This document shows, one piece after another, positions 24,875-33,120 of a stretch of 64,000 bases of DNA. The stretch is from Flagellimonas flava (GTDB taxonomy: Bacteria; Bacteroidota; Bacteroidia; Flavobacteriales; Flavobacteriaceae), in contig NZ_FQWL01000001.1 in NCBI RefSeq assembly GCF_900129665.1, forward strand, positions 930,001 through 994,000, written 5' to 3'. Within the stretch, counting starts at the first letter, position 1. Every line of letters starts with the position of its first letter. The position numbers were made by a program, and so were the translations under genes. The notes beneath the pieces were generated by a model. The model was not told the DNA's origin, made no database searches, and worked only from the letters and a program-made list of their open reading frames with translations.

Positions 24875-25234
24875 ATGAGTGATGCAATATGGGCTTTAAT
24901 AGGAGTGGTTGTTGGAGGACTGTTAACAGGCTGGATAAATTACGGTCTTCAAAAGAGACAATTCCAACATAATTTTGAAATGTTCCGATTAGAAAATCAG
25001 AGCAAGGAAACCGTCAAATCAATATTGACTGATTTACTTTGGCACAAAAAATTCATAGATCGTTCTATGAAAGCTCTTAAACAAAATATTGGCGGTTATA
25101 CCGAAGACGAAATAAGACAACTTCTTCACGAGGTTGGTGCTGTAAAAACAACCAGAAAAAAAGATAATACCGAATGGTGGTACTTAAAGGAGAGAGGGGA
25201 GGAAAGAATAGAGTATTTAAAGCGTAAAAGCTAG
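24875..25234 (+). CDS. Small membrane-anchored protein with winged-helix-like tail
   Basis: 119 residues. One N-terminal transmembrane helix (AIWALIGVVVGGLLTGWI) is followed by a charged helix (LQKRQFQHNFEMFRLENQ). The C-terminal ~60 residues (WHKKFIDRSMKALKQNIGG, YTEDEIRQLLHEVGAVKTT, WWYLKERGEERIEYL) have the pattern of a small winged-helix-like domain seen in uncharacterised single-pass proteins. No enzyme motif. It follows the CBASS effector after 270 bases of structured DNA and is probably not in the CBASS transcript, but an accessory role cannot be excluded. Confidence 0.65.
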   Translation: MSDAIWALIGVVVGGLLTGWINYGLQKRQFQHNFEMFRLENQSKETVKSILTDLLWHKKFIDRSMKALKQNIGGYTEDEIRQLLHEVGAVKTTRKKDNTEWWYLKERGEERIEYLKRKS

Positions 25235-25720
25235 TGAAGTTACTATCTAGTAAGATTTAGCAAGTGCTTAGAAATTTACGCTCCGCTAAATTTTAAGCTT
25301 TTGCGACAAGCTGACGAAAAACCCGTGAAATTTTTCTTCTCCAAGTTTTCAATTAAACGAAAAGATTCAATAAAAACGAAAAGCTGAGCTTTTAATGGCG
25401 CTGGCCAAGTGGCTGAGAATTGCGTATAAAAATAAATGCAAGGGCATTTACTTTTTATGAAAGCAATGTGGTGTTGGCCGAGCGGCTATTTTATATAACG
25501 GCAAATTATAGATACAAATGAAAATATGCGGCGCAGCCGACCGCCAGGGAAAGTTTCATGGCCCCGTTCATAATTCCAATAAATGACGAAATGCTGAGGG
25601 ATATTTTACATAATAGAATTATAGCTTACGAATGGCATACCAACCAAAATACTAAATAATGACATTTGTACTATAATTTATATTATGTCAAATAGAATAT
25701 TCTTAACTCCACTCCATGCG
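25235..25720. other. Non-coding right edge of the island
   Basis: 486 bases without a clear gene. It holds two imperfect copies of CTGGCCAAGTGGCTGA (25401-25416) / TTGGCCGAGCGGCTAT (25474-25489) and a small palindrome CGGCGCAGCCG near 25531. A 33-codon plus-strand frame (25558-25659, MAPFIIPINDEMLRDIL...) could be a gene fragment but has no known relatives. Base composition returns toward that of the core genes after about 25.7 kb. Confidence 0.45.
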
Positions 25721-26716
25721 CTACATTAGTCCTTTAAGGATATCCCCTAAATGATTTCGTATTAGGGAAAAATGACCCTCGTCCTCTAACAAAATGAGTT
25801 CCGAGTTCGGAAGTGCCTTGTTCAAATGCAGCCCTCTATATTTTGGGGTCATCTTGTCCCTATCACCATACCAAAGGCTTATGGGTGTTTCAATCTCATG
25901 CAACTTAAACCCCCAATCCCTCACATACAATTTCCATTCTTGTACCACGGCATCTATACCCTGCCTGTAGGCTTCTCGGCTTCCTTTTATAAATTCTATA
26001 CCATACTCAGGCTCTGCCTTTAACAACTTTCGGTCTGGTTTTGGCAAAAAACGTTGTAGCTGTCTAAGCCTTCGATGTGGTTTCTGGTCCAGAGTTTTAT
26101 AATCATTGGCGATAAACCCTCTAAGGTTTTTATCCTTTTCGCTTTTGGCAAACCAATGAATAAGCTTTATGGGGAACCACATTCCTTTCAGCTTCCCTTT
26201 ATAATCATGTGGTGCCGTTCCCGAGACAATGGCAACCTTGTTCAACCGATGATCCAGTTTGTGGGCGCAGGCCAATACATGCGGACTCCCGCCCGACAAC
26301 CCAAAAATGGAAAAAGTATCAATATTTAGATGATCCGCAAGCTGTTCGATATCCTTGGGGTAATCCAAAAACGTTCTACCTTCTTGAAAGCTTGATCTGC
26401 CAACACCTGGGCGTTCCGGGGCAATAATTCTGACGCCCAATCGGGCCGCGGTGCTATCCATAAATGCACTGGACAACCGGCTCTCCTGGCCTCCATGAAA
26501 ATAAAAAACGGGAATCCCGTGCGGATCGCCATATATCGCATAGCTCAATACCTTCCTATCGGAAAGGGTCATTTGTTTCGAATGTAAGGAGTCCAAATTC
26601 ATAGTAAACAAGTCTTGGGCCACTGGCTTAATGGATATACCGTTGCCGTACAGCACTGCCCCAATGGTCAAGACCACCAGGCCCAGTAACACCGGGTATC
26701 TGATATGTAATTTCAT
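25721..26716 (-). CDS. Alpha/beta hydrolase
   Basis: 331 residues. An N-terminal hydrophobic helix (LLGLVVLTIGAVLYGNG) suggests a membrane anchor or uncleaved signal. The fold motifs are oxyanion HGGQES, PERPGVGRSSF, nucleophile elbow GLSGGS (Ser 141), acid in WYGDRDKMTP and base in EDEGHFSLI. This is a general epoxide-hydrolase/esterase-like protein; substrate not inferable. It is the first core-like gene right of the island and is divergent from the Nudix regulator. Confidence 0.85.
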   Translation of the reverse strand: MKLHIRYPVLLGLVVLTIGAVLYGNGISIKPVAQDLFTMNLDSLHSKQMTLSDRKVLSYAIYGDPHGIPVFYFHGGQESRLSSAFMDSTAARLGVRIIAPERPGVGRSSFQEGRTFLDYPKDIEQLADHLNIDTFSIFGLSGGSPHVLACAHKLDHRLNKVAIVSGTAPHDYKGKLKGMWFPIKLIHWFAKSEKDKNLRGFIANDYKTLDQKPHRRLRQLQRFLPKPDRKLLKAEPEYGIEFIKGSREAYRQGIDAVVQEWKLYVRDWGFKLHEIETPISLWYGDRDKMTPKYRGLHLNKALPNSELILLEDEGHFSLIRNHLGDILKGLM

Positions 26717-26745
26717 GTTCGATGCTTTGATTGATGAAAATTATC

Positions 26746-26766
26746 ATTGTGACAATTTGACACAAA
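26746..26766. promoter_or_regulatory. Candidate operator for the Nudix regulator
   Basis: ATTGT-G-ACAAT (26746-26756) abuts a second dyad TTTG-ACA-CAAA (26756-26766). Together they cover the -33 element of the promoter for the NrtR-like gene, a fitting place for autoregulation. The dyads are short, so the call is tentative. Confidence 0.4.
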
Positions 26767-26789
26767 GTAAATATATTTTCTTAATTTTG
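26756..26789 (+). promoter_or_regulatory. Bacteroidota-type promoter of the Nudix regulator
   Basis: TTTG at 26756-26759 and TAATTTTG at 26782-26789, separated by 22 bases, fit the Bacteroidota -33/-7 consensus (TTTG, TAnnTTTG). The start codon follows 42 bases after the -7 element. Confidence 0.55.
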
Positions 26790-26830
26790 CAAATAGAAGT
26801 TTCATTTTACTTGCAAACCATTACCCTCTC

Positions 26831-27559
26831 ATGGAAAAAAAGCCCAAGGAAATTCTTAAAATAATCCAATCTGGGGAACACCTTTTTATACCCCATATTT
26901 CAGTGGACAGTGTTATTTTCGGGTACGAAACCAATGAGCTGCAGGTATTGCTATTAGAGGTATCCGATAAGGTCTGGATGTTACCTGGAGGTTACGTGCT
27001 AAAAGAAGAGGATTTAGATACAGCTGCGCATAGAAACGTAATAGAACGTATTGGTCTGGAAAACATCTTTCTCAAACAGTTCCATACGTTTGGGCAAAGC
27101 GATCGTTCCTTCAAAAATGAAATTGCTCAGCTGTTTTCTCATCTTAGCTTGCCTGAAACCGAAGGTTTATGGATTCAGGAGCGCTTTATTTCTGTTGCCT
27201 ATTATGCCCTGGTCAATAAGGCGTTGGCCCATCCCAAGCCCAACTTTTTTACTCAACGATGTCAATGGCATAGCGTACAGCAACTTCCTAAATTATTGTT
27301 GGATCATGAAAGAATTATCACGGCCGCATTGGCAGCTTTTCAATCCGATTTGGCCGCATACCCCCTAGCCTATCATTTATTGCCAAAGAAGTTTACCATG
27401 CCCGAATTACATGGTGCATTTCAGACTATCCATCAAAAGCAGTTGGATCGGAGTCGGTTCCAAAAGAAAATGTTCGAATATGATGTTTTTGAGCGCTTGG
27501 AGCCCAGAGGTGGTGTGGCGCATAGAAGGCCATACCTCTATAGACATAGAGAGAGCTAA
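26831..27559 (+). CDS. NrtR-like transcriptional regulator with degenerate Nudix domain
   Basis: 242 residues. The N-terminal Nudix fold (about 18-150) has PGGYVLKEEDLDTAAHRNVI but the Nudix box is degenerate: the metal-binding REUxEE is replaced by RNVIER, so hydrolysis is unlikely. The C-terminal ~80 residues form the winged helix typical of this family (LPKKFTMPELHGAFQTIHQK, LDRSRFQKKMFEYDVFERL). Family knowledge: such proteins sense nucleotide-sugar-like or sugar ligands and repress NAD or pentose genes; Bacteroidota members often control sugar use. No obvious target operon adjoins except the divergent hydrolase. Confidence 0.85.
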   Translation: MEKKPKEILKIIQSGEHLFIPHISVDSVIFGYETNELQVLLLEVSDKVWMLPGGYVLKEEDLDTAAHRNVIERIGLENIFLKQFHTFGQSDRSFKNEIAQLFSHLSLPETEGLWIQERFISVAYYALVNKALAHPKPNFFTQRCQWHSVQQLPKLLLDHERIITAALAAFQSDLAAYPLAYHLLPKKFTMPELHGAFQTIHQKQLDRSRFQKKMFEYDVFERLEPRGGVAHRRPYLYRHRES

Positions 27560-27581
27560 AAACATCAAAAAATCATTATAC

Positions 27582-28526
27582 CTAATTCAAGTATTTCTCG
27601 AACCAAGCAAACAATGCCTCATACACTTCTTCCCGATGCTCTTTTAAGGAATGCGAGCCATCCTCAAATTTCACCAGCCTATAGGGCACTTTGTGTTTGG
27701 TAAGTTCCTTGGCAAAATCCAGAACGTAATCGGTTAATACGGCCTCATCATTTCCACCTTGGAACATCAAAATGGGGATATTCTTGGGTAATTCATGCGC
27801 CCAGTATACGGCAGATCTTTTTTCAAGAATGGCCTTCTTGCTCACTGAGTAATTGGGAATAAATTCCGACCACCATAGATCCAAACCAGGTCGATCTACA
27901 ATACTTCGTATTAGATTTGTGGAAGGACCGCCCACTACAACTGCTTTTATCCTGTCGGTCTGTGTAATGGTCAGAAACGAGGTCATGGCGCCCCTACTCC
28001 ATCCGAACATCCCCATTTTAGTTGTATCGGCATTGGGAATTGATTCCAAAACCGGAATCAGGTTCAATACATCTTTGATATCACTTCCGCCATATTCTTC
28101 AGCTCCTTCACTCCCACCATTTCCTCGATACTGGCTGGCAGCAATAACGTAACCCTCATGGGCTATTCGTGCCAATTCCCCCAATCCAATGGAAGCTACC
28201 CCATGTGTAAGGGAACCGAAATCCAAGCTTCCACCTCGGTTGTAGATGATGGCCGGATACTTACCCCGAGCCTTAGGTTGCAATAAAAAACCATTAACTT
28301 TTAAACTATCGCTCCAGTAGGTAATTCCATGCACTTGAACCTTATCGAAGTACTCAAAACGGTTAGCATCGAGTTTAATGCTGTCCCGAACTTCATTTGT
28401 GTTGATATAATCCACCAAATCATCAAAAGAAGTCAATTTGGTCCTTTTTAAAATTTCACCATTGGCTTGTGCCAAAATCTGAGCTGATGCAAACAATAGC
28501 ATAAATACCATAGAAAATCTAAGCAT
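27582..28526 (-). CDS. Exported prolyl-oligopeptidase-like alpha/beta hydrolase
   Basis: 314 residues, signal peptide ending in ILAQ. The S9/dienelactone-hydrolase-like core has YNRGGSLDFG, QYRGNGGSEGAEEYGG, nucleophile elbow GWSRGA (Ser in MFGWSRGAMTS), acid in QGGNDEAV and base in EDGSHSLKEH. There is no propeller domain, so it is the catalytic domain alone. It probably acts in the periplasm on a short peptide or ester. It is convergent with the Nudix regulator (22 bases between stops). Confidence 0.85.
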   Translation of the reverse strand: MLRFSMVFMLLFASAQILAQANGEILKRTKLTSFDDLVDYINTNEVRDSIKLDANRFEYFDKVQVHGITYWSDSLKVNGFLLQPKARGKYPAIIYNRGGSLDFGSLTHGVASIGLGELARIAHEGYVIAASQYRGNGGSEGAEEYGGSDIKDVLNLIPVLESIPNADTTKMGMFGWSRGAMTSFLTITQTDRIKAVVVGGPSTNLIRSIVDRPGLDLWWSEFIPNYSVSKKAILEKRSAVYWAHELPKNIPILMFQGGNDEAVLTDYVLDFAKELTKHKVPYRLVKFEDGSHSLKEHREEVYEALFAWFEKYLN

Positions 28527-28571
28527 ACGATTGAGCTTTTAAAGGTTAGAAAAATAAAACTTAGGGGGAGT

Positions 28572-28599
28572 TTGGGGTAAATGTATACAAATGCCCCAA
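28572..28599. promoter_or_regulatory. Interrupted dyad between hydrolase and copper operon
   Basis: TTGGGG (28572-28577) and CCCCAA (28594-28599) flank a centred palindrome TGTATACA (28582-28589) with the same axis of symmetry. The site lies between the divergent hydrolase (start 28526) and the copper-uptake genes (start 28717), so it could be an operator for either. Confidence 0.4.
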
Positions 28600-28716
28600 C
28601 CTTAGAAAACATTTGTCGCACTTATGGATAAAAGGCCAATTCTAAAAAAGATATTTTTATCCTTTATCTGATAATTGTCATGTTATTTGGGAACCGCCCT
28701 ATCTACATTTGTTCCC

Positions 28717-29094
28717 ATGAAAAACTGTGTAATTGTAATTATTGCGCTTACCATGCTCATAAAGCCGTTATCCCCGGTTGTTGAATATGTGGTCAATTAC
28801 AATTACATCACCACCGTGCTCTGTGTCAACAAGGCCAAACCTCAATTGCAGTGTAATGGCAAGTGCTATTTGGCCGAGCAACTAAAAAAGAGCGCGGAAC
28901 AGAATCAGGACAATCCTTTTGGCGAAAACAACGGCAATTCTGAGATAGTTCATCCCATTTTTTTCCAAACCCCGATCGAGCTTGATGTGGTAATTTCACT
29001 TGAGCATCAAAATCAACACAATTTTTATCTTTCCAATCAATTCATTTCCACCCTTTGGGCCGTGGATATTACCCAGCCCCCGGAAAGCTGCTAG
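28717..29094 (+). CDS. Small exported protein of copper-receptor operon
   Basis: 125 residues from the ATG at 28717 (an upstream ATG would add 14 residues before the signal peptide). The N-terminus is hydrophobic (CVIVIIALTMLIKPLSPVV). The core has the conserved LCVNKAKPQLQCNGKCYLA with Cys pair C-x3-C, a pattern I associate with small Bacteroidota proteins encoded before copper or iron TonB receptors. The C-terminus has an SPPP-like tail ending in Cys. The cysteines may bind metal. It lies 86 bases upstream of the receptor gene and is probably co-transcribed. Confidence 0.7.
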   Translation: MKNCVIVIIALTMLIKPLSPVVEYVVNYNYITTVLCVNKAKPQLQCNGKCYLAEQLKKSAEQNQDNPFGENNGNSEIVHPIFFQTPIELDVVISLEHQNQHNFYLSNQFISTLWAVDITQPPESC

Positions 29095-29180
29095 GCCTTT
29101 TGATCGTATCTGGCGTATTCCGGGCGCAAGCAAGGAACGCGTAGGTACCCCTACCCTATTTTCCCAATAAATACGAATCG

Positions 29181-31250
29181 ATGAAAATCAAAAATCGACT
29201 GGGTAGCCTTTACCGCATGGTAAAGAACCCGAAACAGTTAATATTTGTGACCATATTCTTATGCTTGACCCTTGTCCAGCATCAAGTAAATGCCCAGGAA
29301 TATCAGGTAGACCCCGTTACCAAATCCATTCTGCCAGTCAATTTGGAGGAGGTGATATTGATATCATCCTATAAATGGTCCTTGGAGCACATATCACACC
29401 AAAAACCACTTTCTACTTTGGATGCTTATCTGGAATCCTCAAAAAAGTTGAGCATGATCAAGCGAGGCGCCTATGCATGGGAGCCGGTATTGAACGATAT
29501 GAGTTCCGAACGATTGGCCATCACCATAGACGGTATGCGGATCTTTGGGGCCTGTACCGATAAAATGGATCCTATTACCTCCTATGTGGATGTGTCCAAC
29601 CTATCCGATGTACATATTGCCGGTGGCCAAGAAGGAGCCGTTCAGGGGTCCACTATAGGCGGTGCTATCGACCTGCGATTGGAAAAAAGCAATTTTAAAC
29701 CTTTGGATTGGAATGGCTCTGTTGAAACTGGAATAGAAGCTAATAATATGGCCCAGATATTTGGAGGCGAGCTGAATTATTCCAATGAACAATTCTACTT
29801 GGATACCGATGTCATTTACAGAAAGGCTGAAAATTATGTGGACGGTAACGGCCAAGAAATAGCTTTTTCGCAGTTTGAAAAATATAATCTTTCTGCAAAT
29901 GTGGGATACAAAGTAACAGACGAGCAAAAGCTCTTGGCCTCTTTTATTTTTGACGAAGCCCGTGACGTTGGTTATCCCGCATTACCGATGGATGTATCCC
30001 TTGCAAGGGCGTTTATTGGCTCTGTAAGCTGGATTCAAACTGATTTTATTGGAAAGTTTGAACAGTGGGAGACCAAACTATACGCCAATTCCATTACGCA
30101 TATCATGGATGACAGCCAACGACCAGATGTTCCAATAAGGATGGACATGCCCGGTTGGAGTGATACCTATGGTTACTATTCCCAAGCACGATTGAACTTG
30201 GACAACCACAATTTTTTGGTAAAACTTGATGGATTTTACAATAGGTCCCTTGCGGAAATGACCATGTATCCCAACGACCCCAACCAGCAGGAAATGTTTA
30301 TGCTCACCTGGCCGGATGTACGCACCTTAAATACCGGATTATATGCGGAGGACGGTATAAAGCTTAAAAAGGGCACCTTAAAGCTCACCACCCGAGTGGC
30401 AGTTCAGGGCTTCAATGTGGCTGATTCCTTTGGGCTGAATAGCCTACGAATCTTTTATCCTGAAATGGAACAACGGCAAACGCGCTTTCTTAAAAGTATA
30501 GGTGCAAAATACCTCCAAAATTTCAACACAGTGGAGTTTAGTGGCGGTGTATCCTACGGAGACCGTGCACCTTCTGTTTCGGAAGGTTTTGGATTTTACC
30601 TGTTCAACAGTTTTGACAACCATGATTACATCGGCGACCCAGATTTGAAAAATGAAAAGGCTCTGGAAGCCAAGCTTAAACTTTCACTCCCGCTGGAGAA
30701 AATCACCTTTGGAGTGGATGCCAACTACTTCCACACCATGGATTATATTATTGGGGAAGTGAATCCGGATTTGAGCGTCATGACCATTGGGGCTGAAGGT
30801 GTTAAAGTCTATCGGAACCTTGAGTATGCCACCCTTTATAACGTTGCCCTGGATGCGGATTACAAGATAAGTCCATCATTTCGTTGTACTGGCTTGGTGT
30901 CCTATCACCGTGGAACAGATCAGGACAATCGAAATCTGCCATTTATTAGTCCCCTATCCTATTCCGGGCAATTACTGTACAATTCAGGAAAGTTATCCGG
31001 AACCCTAAGTATGCGCGGAGCGGCTGATCAGACCAACTTCAATCCTGAATTTGGCGAGGACAGAACCGATGCCTACACTGTTTTCTCCTTGTCCTTTGGA
31101 AAGACTTTCAGTATAAACAAGGATGATGTGTATGTAAAGGCCGGAGTTGAAAACGTATTCGACACCTTCTATTCCACCTATACGGATTGGAACAATATTC
31201 CCAGAATGGGAAGGAATTTTTACATGACAGTTTCCTATGCAATCAATTAA
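29181..31250 (+). CDS. TonB-dependent outer-membrane receptor, OprC-like (copper)
   Basis: 689 residues, the size of OprC/NosA-type receptors. A signal peptide ends at HQVNAQ. The plug domain has LERLAI-type motifs and, notably, the segment IDGMRIFGACTDKMDPITSY, the counterpart of the copper-site region of OprC (Cys and Met ligands). The 22-strand barrel follows and ends in the aromatic terminal strand NFYMTVSYAIN. Family knowledge: OprC takes up copper across the outer membrane using TonB energy. No carboxypeptidase-like extension and no SusD partner is present, which argues against glycan uptake. Copper specificity is inferred from the motif and from the Met/His-rich lipoprotein downstream. 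Confidence 0.88.
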   Translation: MKIKNRLGSLYRMVKNPKQLIFVTIFLCLTLVQHQVNAQEYQVDPVTKSILPVNLEEVILISSYKWSLEHISHQKPLSTLDAYLESSKKLSMIKRGAYAWEPVLNDMSSERLAITIDGMRIFGACTDKMDPITSYVDVSNLSDVHIAGGQEGAVQGSTIGGAIDLRLEKSNFKPLDWNGSVETGIEANNMAQIFGGELNYSNEQFYLDTDVIYRKAENYVDGNGQEIAFSQFEKYNLSANVGYKVTDEQKLLASFIFDEARDVGYPALPMDVSLARAFIGSVSWIQTDFIGKFEQWETKLYANSITHIMDDSQRPDVPIRMDMPGWSDTYGYYSQARLNLDNHNFLVKLDGFYNRSLAEMTMYPNDPNQQEMFMLTWPDVRTLNTGLYAEDGIKLKKGTLKLTTRVAVQGFNVADSFGLNSLRIFYPEMEQRQTRFLKSIGAKYLQNFNTVEFSGGVSYGDRAPSVSEGFGFYLFNSFDNHDYIGDPDLKNEKALEAKLKLSLPLEKITFGVDANYFHTMDYIIGEVNPDLSVMTIGAEGVKVYRNLEYATLYNVALDADYKISPSFRCTGLVSYHRGTDQDNRNLPFISPLSYSGQLLYNSGKLSGTLSMRGAADQTNFNPEFGEDRTDAYTVFSLSFGKTFSINKDDVYVKAGVENVFDTFYSTYTDWNNIPRMGRNFYMTVSYAIN

Positions 31251-31278
31251 ATCAATACAAATAGAAAATACTTTAATT

Positions 31279-32133
31279 ATGAAATCAATACAATTTTTGT
31301 CTGTCGCCTTAGTGCTACTATTCACATTTGCTTCCTGTTCCGACAGTAGTGATGATCCCATTGTTATCGACGAAAATCCCCTATCGGAATATACGCTATT
31401 GACCAAGATGACGTCTAACAACCATACCATAGAGGTTTACTCAGAGGGAGAACAGTTCACCATTGGATATAATGAGTTGTTCTTACGTATCAAAGATGAG
31501 GCTTCGGGTAGCTACTTTTCCAATGCGGATGTCTCGTGGAAACCCATGATGCATATGACGGAAATGATGCATTCTTGTCCGGCCTCCAACATTGAAAAAA
31601 CGGATAATGCTTCTGTTTATAAGGGATTTACAGTATTTCAGATGCCAGGAAACGCGGATGAATACTGGGAATTGGAAATGGAATATACCGTTGATGGGCA
31701 AACCTACAATGCAACCGAACGTATTGAGGTAAAAGCTCCTGCTGACGACAAAAAGAGAGTGTCCGTATTCATGGGTACAGATGACACGCGCTACATATTG
31801 GCGATGATGCCCTTGGAGCCAGAAGTAGCAGTCAATGATTTTTCAGCGATGCTGTTCAAGATGGATAATATGATGTCATTTCCGGCAGTGGAGAACTATA
31901 AGATAAAAATCGACCCTCGTATGCCCGGGATGGGAAATCACAGCTCGCCAAATAATGAAGATTTAGCCTTCAATCCCACAAACCAGGGTTATGATGGAAA
32001 ATTGTCATTGACCATGACGGGGTATTGGAAAATCAACCTAATGCTGGAAAACGAAAATGGGGAGGTGCTTAAAGGAGAAGAAGTAACTGAAGATAATGAA
32101 AGTAGCAGTCTATTTTTTGAAATTGAGTTCTAG
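31279..32133 (+). CDS. Met/His-rich lipoprotein of copper operon (YtkA/FixH-like)
   Basis: 284 residues from the ATG at 31279 (an upstream in-frame ATG overlaps the receptor stop). Lipobox FTFASC. The mature protein has two YtkA-like beta-sandwich repeats; the first carries the metal-ligand-like cluster SWKPMMHMTEMMHSCPASN and the second KMDNMMSFPAVENYK ... MPGMGNHSSPNNED. Clustered Met, His and Cys suit Cu(I)/Cu(II) binding. It follows the receptor by 28 bases and ends in a strong bidirectional terminator. I infer a periplasmic copper chaperone or receptor partner. Confidence 0.75.
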   Translation: MKSIQFLSVALVLLFTFASCSDSSDDPIVIDENPLSEYTLLTKMTSNNHTIEVYSEGEQFTIGYNELFLRIKDEASGSYFSNADVSWKPMMHMTEMMHSCPASNIEKTDNASVYKGFTVFQMPGNADEYWELEMEYTVDGQTYNATERIEVKAPADDKKRVSVFMGTDDTRYILAMMPLEPEVAVNDFSAMLFKMDNMMSFPAVENYKIKIDPRMPGMGNHSSPNNEDLAFNPTNQGYDGKLSLTMTGYWKINLMLENENGEVLKGEEVTEDNESSSLFFEIEF

Positions 32134-32161
32134 TTGTACATAACCCTTTTAGGGAAAAGAA

Positions 32162-32187
32162 AAGACCGCCAATTGGCGGTCTTTTTT
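32162..32187. terminator. Bidirectional rho-independent terminator
   Basis: AAGACCGCC (32162-32170) - AATT - GGCGGTCTT (32175-32183) followed by TTTT on the plus strand and preceded by an A-rich run that gives T on the minus strand. It separates the convergent copper operon and universal stress protein gene. Confidence 0.85.
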
Positions 32188-32190
32188 ATG

Positions 32191-32997
32191 CTAAGCCACA
32201 ATCAAGACTGGCACATCGAGCTTTTGAACAATTTGTCGCGCCCGATCCGATTGTAGATATGATTCCTTAGTTGATTTTCTTGGAATACAGAACAGTTGGG
32301 TATTGGTGCGTTTCACATAGGAGGCCAACCCATCCAGGACGTTGGCACCTTCGGTGAAGACATAGGAAACTGCGTCCTGTACCTTGTTCTCCTCGTTTGA
32401 AACGGCATCTTGCTCGCTTCTAACACTGAACAACCTAACCGGTTTTGAAGTTTTCTTGTTAAGATCAGCAAGAACCCCAGAGGTAGTGTCTTCAAAACTA
32501 TTTCCATAAACACCCAAGGATATATCCTCAAAAGTGTGCAATTTTTGATCATCCCCTGTAACCAGCACATTGGCATCACAGGCAGTCATAATAAAACTGG
32601 GAATTCCACTAGCAGGTATACCAGGAAATTTAGATTTTGGTTTGCCCAGTACAACAGTATGCGGCTGTTCCTTTTCCAAATATGCTTTTATCGTATTCTT
32701 GGTGTTTCCATAGGCAATTTTATAAGTCACCTTGGAACCAGTCTTTGAACTGAACTTTTCAACCGCAGAACGTAATTTGGACTCCGTGTCCCTAGTGTCC
32801 CGGTGCAACGTCCTCATTGCCGACAATTGATTGTCCCCTTTTACAATATCTGTTGGGGCCTTGACATACAAAACTTCAACGGTTCCTTTGATTGCTTTGG
32901 CCAATTCTGTGGCATTGGCTATAACATTTTCAAGATTGGCTGAGATATCGGCAATAACCGAAATCTTTTTTTTTGTGGTGGTGTCTGTAGATTTCAT
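32191..32997 (-). CDS. Universal stress protein, tandem UspA domains
   Basis: 268 residues, two Usp domains in tandem (about 10-135 and 150-268), as common in Bacteroidota. The first has KKISVIADISANLENVIANA, the usual first strand and helix; HTVVLGKPKSKFPG corresponds to the nucleotide-loop region, although a full G-x2-G-x9-G-S/T motif is not evident. Role: cytoplasmic stress survival protein, possibly ATP-binding or not. Monocistronic, ended by the bidirectional terminator. Confidence 0.8.
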   Translation of the reverse strand: MKSTDTTTKKKISVIADISANLENVIANATELAKAIKGTVEVLYVKAPTDIVKGDNQLSAMRTLHRDTRDTESKLRSAVEKFSSKTGSKVTYKIAYGNTKNTIKAYLEKEQPHTVVLGKPKSKFPGIPASGIPSFIMTACDANVLVTGDDQKLHTFEDISLGVYGNSFEDTTSGVLADLNKKTSKPVRLFSVRSEQDAVSNEENKVQDAVSYVFTEGANVLDGLASYVKRTNTQLFCIPRKSTKESYLQSDRARQIVQKLDVPVLIVA

Positions 32998-33120
32998 AAT
33001 AGTAATACTATTAAAAAGTGAGTCGCTTACTTTAAAGATAGAAGGAAAACTTTCAAAACCGAACAGTTTAACTTTTGATTAATAAAAGTCTAACCGTCTA
33101 GAAGATAATTTTTTATGGCT

